Assembly (NCBI GenBank): GCA_030686995.1
Contig: CM060684.1
Location: forward strand, 5,601,897 to 5,665,896
Reading direction: 5' to 3'
Length of the DNA: 64,000 bases
From: Artemisia argyi
Taxonomy: Eukaryota > Streptophyta > Magnoliopsida > Asterales > Asteraceae
In this document: positions 30,301 to 41,625 of the stretch, piece by piece
How positions within the stretch are numbered: position 1 is the stretch's first letter
Layout: the number at the start of each line of letters is the position of its first letter
The notes under the pieces: model-generated
What the model saw: the letters and a program-made list of their open reading frames with translations, nothing else
What the model was told of the DNA's origin: nothing
The model's database searches: none
Translations under genes and position numbers: made by a program

Positions 30301-33284
30301 GTCCTAGATCTTTGGGAAACTCTGGAAAATTTTCGCCACTGAGTGTAAGTTTTTGTAGACATTGTAAACTACAAATCATGTCTGAAAATTTCTCAAAGTC
30401 TGTGCAAGCACATAGACCAAAAGAAATAAGCTTCTCAATATTTCCAACTGATGACGGTAGATATTCTTCATAATCACATTCAAACCGAAACTTTGGGAGA
30501 TTACTGTTGGGGTGCAATGGGCATGAATCTATGGTCTCAACTTCCAGACATAAAGTATCTGAAGAATAATAAACCTCGGGCTCACATTTTCTACTGTCAA
30601 ACGTAAAATTGATAAACCTCAAACAACCGGCTAAGTCTAACTTGACAAGTTTTCCTAGACATCCAACGGGAGCCTTAATTTCTACCAACTTCTTACATTT
30701 TCCAAGATCTAAACTCTCCAGATTTGGAATCAGCTCAAGCTCAAGGCTCCTCAACCTTGATTTACGAAGGTTGAGGATTTTGAGATTTGGACATGCAACA
30801 GGCACGTGAAGTTCTACAAAATCAGCACATTTAGAAAGAGATAACGTTTCGAGATTCGGAGTCAACCCCAGGTCAAAGGTTCTTAACTTTGAGCGACTGA
30901 TATGGAGATGCTTGAGCTTTTGACAACTAAATGGCATGCAAAGTTCTTCTACATTAGCAGAACTTTCAAGAGATAACGTTTCGAGATTCGGAGTCAACCC
31001 AAAGTCAAAGGTCGTCAAGTTTGACTCTTTGAGAGAAAGGAATTTGAGTTTTTTTAGCACCTGCCAGCAAAAATAAGACAAAAAGATTAATATAAGCATA
31101 TTAACAAACCAATAAATTAATAGTTTTATTACTTACTATGCAAAACAACCAATCAACAGTTATTCTACCTTTCTTTCTCCCTCTTCCCAAAGTTGTACCA
31201 TTCTGCAGTGCTTCATTTTTAGTCCAACAAGATTGTTTGCTTGAAATGTTTTGGGTAAATACAATAAAGGGTAATTCGTAAATTTTAGATATTTTAAAGA
31301 ATTTGTGAAGCATTGGCTGATATCATCAAAATGATGACTTTCAAAATCATAATGATCACTTTCAAAATCAAATAATGCAAAAAACACTTCAAGATATCGA
31401 AGTTCCTTCATTTTTCCAAGCCCTTTCAGAAGAATTCTCGGATTTCTTATCCACATCATATCAAGTTTTAGACATCTTGTTGCTTTAGTACCCTGCAATC
31501 CAATAACAATGTCAGAAGTCAAAACAGATGAAAATGTATTAGTTTTCTCCACCTCACAAGTAAACCGATCTTTACCTTGTCATTAGTCAATATATCTTCA
31601 ATCTCCTCATCAATCCATAATCGGCTATGTTTGTTAGGCTGGCGCTTACGACGAACAATGTTCTGTCCCATTTCTTCTATATGGTCATGCATGTCCAAGC
31701 GCCCCCATTCATCAACAGTTATGAGAGATCTCTGCTCAAGAACTTTTAAACCAATTATAGCATGAAATCCACAGCTTTCAAGAATGGTGATTGCTTTTGC
31801 TTTGGTCTTTCTTTTCAACATGCATGCAATGTCTAGAAATATTTCCTTATATTCATCTTCGAGACTGATATAACTTAATTCTAGCTGTTTTAGAGTCTCC
31901 TCTAAGGGAATTTTTTCTAATCTGTCTATGGCATCTACCCATTCAGGCTTATCTTTACCACAGAGATTTGAACCCAAGACTTTGAGTGTTAAGGGAAGAC
32001 CAGCAGCATAACGTACAACTTTTCCTGACAGCTCTTCGTATCCTTGAAGTGGATTCTCTCTTCCAAATGCATACCTACTAAAGAGGGAAATTGCTTCCTG
32101 TTCTGATAAGAGAGCAATATCACGAATCACATCCACTCTGTGTGCTACCAACACTTGCTCATTTCTCGTTGTAACAATAATTCTACTTCCTGACTTAAAC
32201 CAGTTAGTTCCACCGGCTAACGCCTCAAGTTGTTGTATGTCATCCACATCATCTAGAACAAGAAGAACCTTTATACCGCGCATCCTCTCTTTCATCATGT
32301 TTTTCCCATCAGTAACACTATCTAGAGTGACGCGTTCATTTAGCACTTTTGAAAGGACCTGTTCTTGTAAATTCTTCAAACCAAATATAGAGGCTTTTGA
32401 AACTTCCCTCACATTCTCAAGAAAGCTTTTAGCTTCAAAATCAGCAGACAGATGATCAAAAACAGCTCTCGCTGTAGTTGTCTTCCCAGCCCCTCCCATG
32501 CCCTTGATCCCTATCATGCGAACTTCATCACTACCAACTTCTAAAGATGAAACAACATCCTTTACTCGAGTCTCCATGCCGACTAACTTTTCATCAAAGC
32601 CGGAATTGATGGGCCGTAACTCTAGTGAAATATCCTCAACAATTTTTTTGATGAATTCAGCTTCGTTCCTGTATGTATGGTAAAAGAAGGTTCTGTGTAG
32701 CATAGTCTAAATACATAAACAATGTTTTAGATCTATATATAACATATATACAGTTATATACAAAAGTAACAAATATTGCTAAGTAGAGATATGTGGAGTA
32801 ATTACCCATTAGCGGCCGCCTGCAACTCCCTCCCCACCAGATTTGATGCTGCTTTCAAAGCCTCTATCCATTTCCCAGCAGCGTCTTTTTTTCTGTTTTC
32901 CAAAAAGGCTATTCCAAATGCCCCACTTTGTTTTCGGACATGGGTGGGTTCCACATCCAAAAAGACAGGATAGGCGGTCTGTTGGCCAGTCTTTTGACAC
33001 TCCATGATCTCAGCAAGCTCATCCAAGCACCAAGATGAAGAAGCATAGTTCTTTGAGAAAACAATGATGAAGAATCTTGAGTCTTTAATAGCTTGGATAA
33101 GCTGGTTGTCGATAGTTTTCCCTTGCTTCATTTTTTCATCATCCTTGAAAGTGTAAATACCTCTTTGTTGAAGAGCTTCATAAAGATGGCCAACAAAGTT
33201 CTTGCGAGTGTCTTCACCCCTGAAACTCAGAAAAACATCATACTTAAACCTCTTTTGAATGGATGAAGTTGAAGTTGACACCAT
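30260..33284 (-). CDS. TNL1: TIR-NBS-LRR resistance-like gene, LRR truncated
   Basis: Predicted exons: 33,284-32,806 (TIR), 32,668-31,576 (NB-ARC), 31,492-31,169 and 31,060-30,260 (LRR), with GT-AG borders and matching phases, giving 898 residues. The TIR (about 13-150) has FLSFRGEDTRKNFVGHLYEA and the catalytic glutamate of WCLDEL at E89. The NB-ARC has P-loop GMGGAGKTT (216-224), kinase-2 KVLLVLDDVDD (293-303), GSRIIVTTRN, GLPL (383) and MHD (486-488). Such proteins are intracellular immune receptors; the TIR has NADase activity when activated. A 4-bp insertion (TGCA) ends the LRR early: residues after DLG become HAVTMSRRALVGL and stop. The start is taken at 33,284, because an upstream ATG (33,355) is out of frame. 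Function after truncation is unknown. Confidence 0.85.
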
Positions 33285-33670
33285 TATTTCTGGTTCATTT
33301 GAGTTAGAAGAAGATTCTTCTTTTCTGGTGCAGATGAGTTAGAAGAAGATGCCATTGAATAAAAATAGTAATAGATAAAGCCCATTAGCATTAGCATCAG
33401 CGTAATTCCTAATGGAGTTATGAATGAAGGATCGGAGGAGAAACGTAATAATCTGCTGAAGGTCGACATTTCTACAAACTGGTTGCAAAGAAAAGTGAAT
33501 GAGATGGAAAAAAACTTGAAAAAGAGGAGATTTGTTAGGCGTAAATTATGATGAAACTGATATGGTTGAAAGAGTTTTTGTGAAGAAACAAAGTAGTTCC
33601 GGCCAACTGCTGCAGTGATGTTGAAAAACAAAAGTGTCTTTTTGGTCAATGAAAATGAAAGATAAGCCAC
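33284..33670 (-). other. Upstream frame overlapping the TNL1 start (TAATG)
   Basis: A 128-codon frame ends with a TAA that shares its last A with the TNL1 start codon (TAATG). Its second half begins MASSSNSSAP, the same as the N-terminus of TNL2. In TNL1 a 35-bp insertion containing a repeat of TCTTCTTCTAACTCA throws this start out of frame. The stretch ITLMLMLMGFIYYYFY before it is hydrophobic. I regard this as leader sequence with an upstream ORF, not a separate gene. Confidence 0.5.
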
Positions 33671-33864
33671 TCATATATGGTCTTTTGGTCGATGATAAAG
33701 AAAGATATGATTAAAAAAAAGAAAGAATAAGCAACCCAATACATCCTCCTGGAAAGAATAAGAAAGATATGATTAAAAAAAAAAAGATATGATTAAAAAA
33801 AAGATATGATTAGTCAAAAAGTGTGAACACATAAAGGTCCTATACATAAATGTTTCAGGGTTCA

Positions 33865-33906
<42 letters not shown>

Positions 33907-34401
33907 CAGGGTTCAAAAGCAAATGGTGCATTTATATTTGACAGCAAGGCACAACCCAATGAGAAATCTTATTGACAGCTCTATTTATAGCATCTTTGTG
34001 GGTTTGCTTATGTAAGCAGTTATTGCATTCTTACCATCAAACAAACTGGGTGTTTAAAAGTCCTTATCTAAGCCACCAATCAGATTATATAAGCAACTAA
34101 AAAGCAGTTAGCAGATATAAGCATCTCGGATGACTTTTTAAAGGCTAATTTTGACCTTTTGGATGACTAATAAGCAATTAGCAGATAATTCATTTGACGT
34201 AGGAAAGGGTAAATTGATAATTTACCTGTATCATGCGAGGATGGTCTCTCGGGTTATTTCCTGGTGTTTTCCGACCTTTTGTTAATAATGCATTTACCCT
34301 GACTTTATATTCCTCATATTCTCTCTACAATCGATATAAAAACAACCTTTAAACTCATGCGCTAAGTTTTAATTTGATTATATGAAACTAATCAAAATGC
34401 C

Positions 34402-34439
<38 letters not shown>

Positions 34440-35034
34440 ACAAACAAAACATACTTTATATTACAAGAAAACTATACACAACGTACACTATCCATTTAGA
34501 CCCGTACAACATCAAAATGGGTCATTTGGAGCTAGAGTGGCGCTATGCCAAACACCCCTTTGATCTTTAAACACAACCATAACCATCAAGTTATTAACCA
34601 AATCTGTGTTTACATAATTACAAACCAAAACACGACGTCCTAGGGTGTTTCCTGGTAAAAGAGCATTTAGGGAAAAGGCTCATTACCCAAGTATCCCACC
34701 GAGGTCTAGTTCTCGGTCTTCATACCCTTCGTAGCACTACCACTAGCTTCACCTGTAACAAGTACAACAAAGCAACATATAAAAGCATAACATAAACGGC
34801 ATAATACTAATGTTGCTAAAATCGCATAACTTAACCCAAACGGGTCATTAGGGGCTGTTTCGACCCGTCTAGCATAATTGACATATAAACATACGAGTAA
34901 CTCATTTAGGCACATAATGTATAATATAACACCATGAACTCGTAACTCGAATAGACTACATGAACATGAACGTGAATACCACAATTAAAGTGGCATACTA
35001 ACGGGTTACCAAGGACCCGTTTCTTCGCTTAAAT
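33540..35034 (-). promoter_or_regulatory. TNL upstream region, copy P1
   Basis: About 1.5 kb shared with P2 (50,170-51,930) and P3 (52,969-54,722). It includes a TATA-like CTATAAATAG on the minus strand at 33,990-33,981, about 700 bp from the start codon, four AAGATATGATTAAAAAAA repeats, and a T run (34,406-34,436) whose length varies between copies. P1 lacks the hairpin array that P2 and P3 have between ACTA(A/G)TGTTGCT and AAAATCGCATAACT. A CACTA-type terminus abuts it at 35,035. The minus frame 34,706-34,984 is not a gene. Confidence 0.7.
33981..33990 (-). promoter_or_regulatory. TATA box of TNL1
   Basis: CTATAAATAG on the minus strand, a close match to the plant TATA consensus. It is conserved in all three upstream copies. 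Distance to the start codon is long (about 700 bp), so the leader may hold upstream ORFs or an intron. Confidence 0.5.
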
Positions 35035-35260
35035 CACTACAAGAAAAAGTGCCTATAGTGACCAAAATTTAGTGTCGACTTTTTTTTTGGTCACTATTTG
35101 GGCAAAATAGTGACCATATAGTAATATGGACACTAATATTTGGTCATCCGTAAACAGTTAGTCACCAAGCTTAAAAGTGGTCATTAATTTCGTCACTATA
35201 CATATGCGATATTTTTCGAGATAAAAAGTGACGAACATTGTTGTTCACTAAATTTTTAAA
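35035..35260. mobile_element. CACTA (En/Spm) element, left end
   Basis: Starts CACTACAAGAAAAAGTGC, the classic CACTA terminus, followed by repeated GTGACC/GGTCAC words (at about 35,058, 35,091, 35,110, 35,143, 35,160, 35,184, 35,194) like the subterminal binding sites of such elements. The right end (TTTTTCTTGTAGTG) was not found in the window, so it is either truncated or ends in lost sequence. Confidence 0.6.
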
Positions 35261-36907
35261 AAGTTAATGGCGAAAAATGTTTGTTTAAGCTTATATGTGG
35301 TTTATTAGCTTATTTGTGTTTCAACTTGTATTTCATATGTTTATAATTTTTCAGCTTATTAAGTAAATAAGTCTTAAAATAAGTCAAAATTAAAAATTGA
35401 GGCTTATAAAACATAGGACGGAATAAATCCAAAGTATAAAGTACCATTTATACAAATCTTCATGTAACGTCTCCAAAATATAAAATACCTTCTTTTCTTA
35501 TTATCCCCAAATTTCACCTCACTTACAACACACACAAGCCCTAACCCTAATTCCAAAATTAATCAACCAAATCACAATTAAATTCAAATTCACCTTCATA
35601 AGCACATCAATATTACTTCTAACCAATCAATATCCAAAAACATTTATAAAATGGTAGCAATTGACGACGACGACGTACTTTAGCAAGTGACGACGACGTA
35701 CAGGTTATGCGACGGCGTGATGGCGTGGCCGGAAAGTATGATGGTGGTGATGACGTGGAGGATGATGAAGGACAAGGTGGTGCTGGTGACTATGATGATG
35801 ATGATGACGTGGCTGATGATGTACGTGAGGAGGTGGTTGATGACGTGGCGGTAGAGGGGGAGACTGAGGAGGTGGAGGTGGGGGGGGGGGGGGGGGGGAG
35901 GAATGGTTGATGATGAGCCGATTGCGGCGGCGGGGGCTTTTTATATGCACAGGTAGTTTGGCGACTTGACGTTTAGAATATAATGCCTGTTTGATATTGT
36001 TTAAATGCTCCTATTTGAAACCCTAATATTATAACTGCAGATGCAACTACGTTTCCGAACACTATTAGAAAAAAAAAATTGAATTTGCAATGCGCTATCA
36101 GGTCTAGCCCCAATCTCGATGAAATGCTTTTCCGGTTTAGTACTCCAGGGTAAACTTGGACGTAATGTCTAGTTGTGACTTACACTAATATTTTTTTAAT
36201 TGCTGAACTAGTGTTGTGTTTCTGTGATAATTGATTACTTGCATGTTTTGTTAGTTTGTAATTGATGTAAATAGTTGTAAGGTTAGCATTAGTGATTTGC
36301 CTGCTTAGATTTTTATCTAACGGTTATTAGGTTATATGGCTGCGAGGGGAAACAGATGGAGAGTGTTAAAGTTGTTACGCGGGGTAAAGCTCTAGAGCAC
36401 TTACAAATAATTTACGCAGGGTAAAGCTCTAATTAGGATGTGTATAATTGGTACCAATTATTTCATTTTAAGTTTCTAGTGTTGTATACAGTATACGTAT
36501 AACTAGTGTTGTATACATGCCTAATTTTGTGCGGAATGCTGCCTAGTGGTAATCATTAAGAAGCATACACCAGGCCTATTATTTGAGATTAGGCATTTAT
36601 CATCAGCATGTTACGACGGACTAATCTAAGATAGGTAATCATTGAACAAGCATGTAGATAAAGCCAACCTGAAGTTTGAATTGAACTCTGGTTTCACGAA
36701 CAACTCCCTTTCTGCTTTTGTAAGTTGAAAAGTCTTTTTAACACTCTGCACGGGTTTTCACTGTACTTTTGGTCAGATTATGTACTAACTGGTCCCTAAT
36801 CGCCAGAACTACAAGTAATGAGCAGAATTTTAGTTATCGTCCATGACCTCTAGCGTTCTAGTATCTATTCGTCTTAAAATATATCTCCCCTGTTGCTATT
36901 TCTCCAG
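35261..36907. other. Intergenic or intronic region
   Basis: No sure gene. At 35,650-35,935 lies a GAC/GAT triplet-rich, strongly purine-skewed stretch with a run of 19 G (35,880-35,898). At about 36,065-36,150 a possible exon reads CAIRSSPNLDEMLFRFSTPG and is followed by a usable donor; it may belong to the gene fragment starting at 36,908. Confidence 0.4.
35880..35898 (+). repeat. Poly(G) run
   Basis: Nineteen consecutive G at the end of a GGTGGAGGTG stretch. It could form a G-quadruplex and is a likely place for sequencing error. Confidence 0.85.
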
Positions 36908-37463
36908 GCTCAAAACCAAGCATGCGAGCAGTCAATGATTGAAGCTGAAAAGGATTTCAAGAAGATGATTGACCACATAAGTGAAACTCATGACACGATG
37001 GAGGTTAGTTTTGCGGTCACTTAACAACCTTTCATTATTATTCAAAGTTACATTTCTCACGAGATTGTTTGTTCCAGGCATCGTATACGGATGTTATAGC
37101 AGAAGCACAAGCTCGAGCTACTCGATGTATGTTTTATGGCCTAAATCTCATTGTGTCTAAATTTTAATGATATGATCTGCTATAATATAAAGTAGAAGCA
37201 TGCTGATTCAAAACAATCCAAGCTTCCGTTATTATCCAGTTATTGCCACTTGAAATTTCTATAATCAGTAGATATGCTTCTGATTATTTGAGCGTCAATA
37301 TTGCAATCAATATCAAAAGGCACACCCAAACACCCCCTAACTTGTTTAAGCTTTTTACCGATGCTAAAATGCAGTGTGCAAAACAACCATTCCTGAACTT
37401 AAGCAATCAGTGGAGAAAGCGATTGATACACTAAGGACCCATTATAGGGCTGCATCAACTTGA
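36908..37463 (+). pseudogene. Coiled-coil gene fragment, three 3' exons
   Basis: Three exons with correct GT-AG borders and matching phases: 36,908-37,003 (32 codons), 37,078-37,126 and 37,375-37,463. Together they encode a 77-residue C-terminal end, including EQSMIEAEKDFKKMIDHIS, AEAQARATR and ELKQSVEKAIDTLRTHYRA, then a TGA stop. The composition and heptad spacing suggest a coiled coil. A further upstream exon may be at 36,065-36,150. I do not recognise the family. Since no start, promoter or other exons could be found in the preceding 2 kb, which is partly transposon, I list it as a fragment, but the open, well-spliced end would also fit a living gene with exons I missed. Confidence 0.5.
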
Positions 37464-39022
37464 TCGTAGCTTTAAGGATTGATCAGGTGAGAAGGTTATT
37501 TAACTAGACTTAATTTCAAGTACTATTTGCTACCTAAATGGAATTGCATTCATGATAATGTCGATATTTTAATGCTTTACATCATTTTTATGCCGAAGTG
37601 TTGGTTGGTTTTAGGCTTTTAGCGAAAAGAATCAGAGTAGTTTAATTGTTATTTATAGACTTTTTTATTAATTATTTGCTCAATTCTTCAGGTTGAGGAT
37701 GACATACGCAAGTTTGCAAAGATATTAATATGTTATTCACCTCAAAATCGCTTATTAATAGAATCACGAGCCCGCTTAACACTTAAAGCCTAGGAACTTA
37801 TTATATGAAGCTTATTAAGAACATGACTAAGCTTATTAACAGAAGCACTAAAAGGATAGATAAGCCATAAGGGGTGTTTGGTTCGTGGCTTATATAACTA
37901 TACCAACACTAATTCTGAAAATTAACACGTGTTATAACATCTAAATAGGCTACCACCCATCACTTGTATAATCATTTATACATGATTACTAGGGGGGTTG
38001 TTGATGATTTCTCAAAAATCAGATTTTCACATAATCATGTATAATTGGCATAAAGGCCTTAGCTTTAGGCTTTACCCATAATTAGGAAGCCAAAACACAC
38101 GAATTTGAGAACAAGCTGTGATTTATACCGTGAATAAGATGAGAAAAACCCTGGTAGCAGGAAAATCTGTCAAGCTACAAACATACGATAATCGAACAAA
38201 ATAACTTATATAAATTCGGTATAAGTCCTCATCATTCTACCTTAAACATGTAGTGTTCAACACAAACTAAATTAAGAAAACACAATAATTCAACAACTTA
38301 AAGGCCACAAATGTTTATACCAAAACCATCAAAATCAATACTTATAAATTATAATTACAACAAAGCCACTCCACAAATTCCCATCAAATAACACATAAAA
38401 AGACAAAATACTAAAGATTTTGAAAGACCCATGAAACAAACCTTAAATGTGAAATCAAAAGGTTATTCAGATACCATTTACGGATCTGAACAAAACCCAG
38501 AAAGGAATTTGGTTTTAAGATTAATTTGGTTGAATAGCTGTTAGTTAAGAGTGATTGTTATTCATAGGGGGGTCAATTGGTAGGGTCAATATAGTTGCAG
38601 GTTAAGATCAAGGAGATGTAAGTTGACCATTTGGCACCAAAAAGGGTCAAAAGCTTATTGACTTTGTAGTTTAAAAGTGGTACAGCCTTCAGTAAATGGT
38701 GATGTTTAGTACTAACTGTTGTTAAATGGTGATGTTTACTACTTTGTAGTTTGTACCCGATAAAAGCAAACAAATTCCCATAAAAAAAACACATAAAATG
38801 ACAAAATACTAAAGATTTTGAAAGACCAATGAAACAAACCTTAAATGAGAAATCAAAAGGTTATTCAGATACCATTTACTACCTGGGAATGAAGTAATTG
38901 GGTTGCTATAATTTTAAGTTTCACACTTTAGCAAATTTAGTCCCTGGTAGTAGGACTTTTTGCTATGACTTAATTCATGTAAGGAGGTCCTTTTGACTCA
39001 TGGCCGAACCTATGTATAACAA
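37464..39022. other. Intergenic, duplicated non-coding segments
   Basis: The segment 37,780-38,120 (CCTAGGAACTTATTATATGA to CACACGAATTTGAGAACAAG) is repeated at 40,910-41,135. A segment at about 38,403-38,475 (AAATACTAAAGATTTTGAAA to CAGATACCATTTA) repeats at 38,807-38,880. No gene recognised. Confidence 0.5.
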
Positions 39023-39400
39023 CTAGTTGGAAAACCGCGCGTTGCCGCGGGCTGTTTTCAGAATAGGGAAAGTGTAATAACGGCCGATAGCTATTTAACG
39101 TCAATTTAGTGACTAAAGACTAACTTTGCAATGGACGTATAACATGAAGGACCAATCATGTAAACTATGCAAGGACTAAATATGCAACGAACTTTTGAGA
39201 TGAAGGACCAATTTGGTATGGATTTTTAAAGAAAATGTTAAAGATAACGGCCGTTAGCTAACAGCCGTTAAATATCTAACGACCGTTAGTCCCGACCCGC
39301 CCAAACCCGACCCGGGCTAAATGGTTTCTACAGTGTTTTGCATGGGTGAGGTTGCCATAAAGGCTCCCAACAAATGTATATATGTATAATATAATTAGGA
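39023..39400 (-). mobile_element. Helitron 3' end (partial)
   Basis: On the minus strand a GC hairpin (CCCGCGGCAACGCGCGG) is followed by TTTTCCAA and CTAG, then T, the pattern of a Helitron 3' terminus. The 5' end is not clear; the right border given is a guess. The interior has NCGGCCGTTAG-like words repeated in both orientations. Confidence 0.55.
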
Positions 39401-39903
39401 TACGTACTGTTATAGAATTTTTTTAGCATATCCTCTTGTTTTACCAGTAACTAAATATTTTGTTATTTTATTATCTTAAAATATAACTTAAACAATCCAG
39501 CAAAAATAAGAAACCAGTGTCAAGTACAAGTTACTGGTGCACTTATGTATATCTTAGTCAAAACTAAGGAAATTTGTACAGTACATTACTACCCACTAAA
39601 TTGAAAATGCTAGTTAGTACGGAGTCCTACTCCTCAGTAATTGATGAAGCATATATAAAATGTTTTCAAATAATTATGGCTACCAAAACTCAAATATTAT
39701 TGTATTATTATTGTATCACTTTAACTATTACTCCTCCTTTAAATGTTTTCGTTGAATTTTATATTAATGTAACTTTGTTAAATTAGACCCGACCCGACCC
39801 AACTGGTAGGATACATTGATTGTTGCCAAGTTAATTTTTGTGTCTAGACTAAATTAAAAGGGAACCACCTTGGTTTCTCGGCCAGGTCCACCACTGCTTT
39901 GAC

Positions 39904-40012
39904 TAACCTGCCATTCACATACCGAAAGTGAGTACGAATTTGATACACGTTAAAAGCAAAGTATGATTAGCGTTTTGGTAAAGAACACGCAAATAAGAAT
40001 ATTAAAACAAAT
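39904..40012. repeat. Duplication marker segment, copy 2
   Basis: Nearly identical to 28,731-28,845. It lies about 6.3 kb downstream of TNL2, against 0.8 kb for TNL1, so several kilobases have entered or been lost between. Confidence 0.75.
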
Positions 40013-40068
40013 TTCATGTTCATTTGTAATTTTTGCAATCCTCAATTCTTGTTAAAGATTGCTTCCAG

Positions 40069-40069
<1 letters not shown>

Positions 40070-40142
<73 letters not shown>
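40070..40142. repeat. (AT)n microsatellite
   Basis: About 36 uninterrupted AT units. It lies shortly before the MITE at 40,202. Confidence 0.95.
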
Positions 40143-40144
<2 letters not shown>

Positions 40145-40154
40145 TTTTTTGCCA

Positions 40155-40186
<32 letters not shown>

Positions 40187-40201
40187 CAAATTCCAGTCAT
40201 A

Positions 40202-40296
40202 GGTGGTGTTTGTTTATTAAGAGGCTCTGAATCTGAATCTGAACCGCACATTTGAATCTGAATCTGAGGCGTAAATGTCTGAATCTGACCACATCT

Positions 40297-40327
<31 letters not shown>

Positions 40328-40535
40328 TTTTTTGTTTTCTTTTGTGTCAGCAAGAGGAAACAAGAGGCATTCAGACACCCCTCTCAAGTCTTGACTATTA
40401 AGATCTTACTACCTCTGAACGCGTCTGAACGGGAAAAAAAAACAAACGGTCTGAACGACCAAAATGTCTGACCGCGTCTGAACGGTTTAGATTAAGATGC
40501 TGTTAAGAGCCTCTTAATGAAAAACAAACACCACC
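40202..40535. mobile_element. Harbinger-like MITE
   Basis: The inverted ends are GGTGGTGTTTGTTTATTAAG and, at the right, CTTAATGAAAAACAAACACCACC-type sequence; the arms extend over about 27 bp into AGAGGCTCT. The flanking trinucleotide ata occurs on both sides (40,199-40,201, 40,536-40,538). The inside has repeated CTGAAT and GTCTGAACG words and a run of A followed by T. Confidence 0.65.
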
Positions 40536-41139
40536 ATAATCTTGACAACTCACTTCAAGTGCTCCGGTAACTCAATGTAGTAGTACATGCTTTTTAAATG
40601 TCTATTTAAATTATTAATACTATTAATCTAAAAAAATGTAAGCTTTGTCCAAAAGTATATGATGTCTGATCAAAGTGACGACTTTCCGCGACTTGCGACT
40701 ACCATTTCCTCAAACAATTAAGCTAACCGTCCACAACATTAAGTTCCCAAGTGTAACAAAAACCTCAAAAACGTATGAACACATAAAGGTGGTGGTTTTT
40801 AGAGAGAAGGTGGATGGTTAATTTAGTATGTATGTTGGTTTGTACGATATTTTTTCTTCATGTGCGTATGATATTTTTCTTCATGTGCATAAGTAGAATT
40901 ATAGCCTAGGAACATATTATATGAAGCTTATTAAGAACATGACTAAGCTTATTAATGGAAGAGCACTAAAAGGATAGATAAGCCATAAGGGGTGTTTGGT
41001 TCGTGGCTTATACATGATTACTAGGGTTCTTGATGATTTCTCAAAATCATATTTTTACATAATCATGTATAATTGGCATAAAGGCCTAATCTTTAGGCTT
41101 TACCCATAATTAGTAAGCCAAAACACACGAATTTGAGAA

Positions 41140-41190
41140 CAAGAGACCTACCACTTATAATACCTCACTCTTAGCCAGCAAGCCACAGAC
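41140..41190 (-). repeat. tRNA-derived SINE-like unit (partial)
   Basis: Minus strand TGGCTTGCTGGCTAAGAGTG then AAGTGGTAGGTCTC; the B-box end (TTCGAG) is replaced by other sequence. Confidence 0.4.
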
Positions 41191-41219
41191 ATTTCATTCA
41201 CAAATACAAATTACGTAGT

Positions 41220-41400
41220 AGTTATTTTTCATCATGTTATATATGTACCTCATCTCAAGAGGTTCAAATGCATTGATATTTTTACCAAAAATAACAACTA
41301 TACTACTGTCAATGTTTCTTTTGTTTTGGTCTATGGTACTTTTGATTTATTTTGAATTGAAGTAGCATTTACTTTTGTCACCCGATAATAATCATGTTTC
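41220..41400 (+). repeat. Dispersed repeat family R2
   Basis: Same words in the same order as 7,560-7,745; it follows a SINE-like unit in both places. Confidence 0.6.
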
Positions 41401-41625
41401 TTTAGTGTTTCGATTTGGTCACTCACAACCTAAAAAATCACTAATGTTTCTAATTGTTCCGTTCTTTTGAAATTGTTTAAAATTGGTGTGCTTAAAGTGC
41501 CATATGAGTTGTAACTTAATAATAAACATCCACCTTCTACATTCTGAATATAACTACTTCCAACTAACTTTATGTACAACCAATCAATGCATTCCAGAAC
41601 AAAAAAAATAACAACGAAATAATAA

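Larger units (their letters stand above)
39401..40198. other. Intergenic, no gene seen
   Basis: Contains the second copy of the duplication marker (39,904-40,012) and an AT microsatellite (40,070-40,142). Frames through the microsatellite encode only Ile-Tyr repeats. Confidence 0.5.
40539..41616. other. Intergenic, repeats only
   Basis: Holds the second copy of the 37,780-38,120 segment (40,910-41,135), a SINE-like unit (41,140-41,190) and a copy of repeat R2 (41,220-41,400). No gene. Confidence 0.5.

Noticed and set aside
29810..30307. Two 81-codon plus-strand frames
   Set aside because: They are antisense to LRR repeats; their likeness to each other reflects the LRR periodicity.
34706..34984. 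92-codon minus-strand frame in P1
   Set aside because: The corresponding frame is not kept in P2 and P3 and it has no domain.
40016..40353. Frames of 79 and 94 codons with Ile-Tyr repeats
   Set aside because: Produced by the AT microsatellite.
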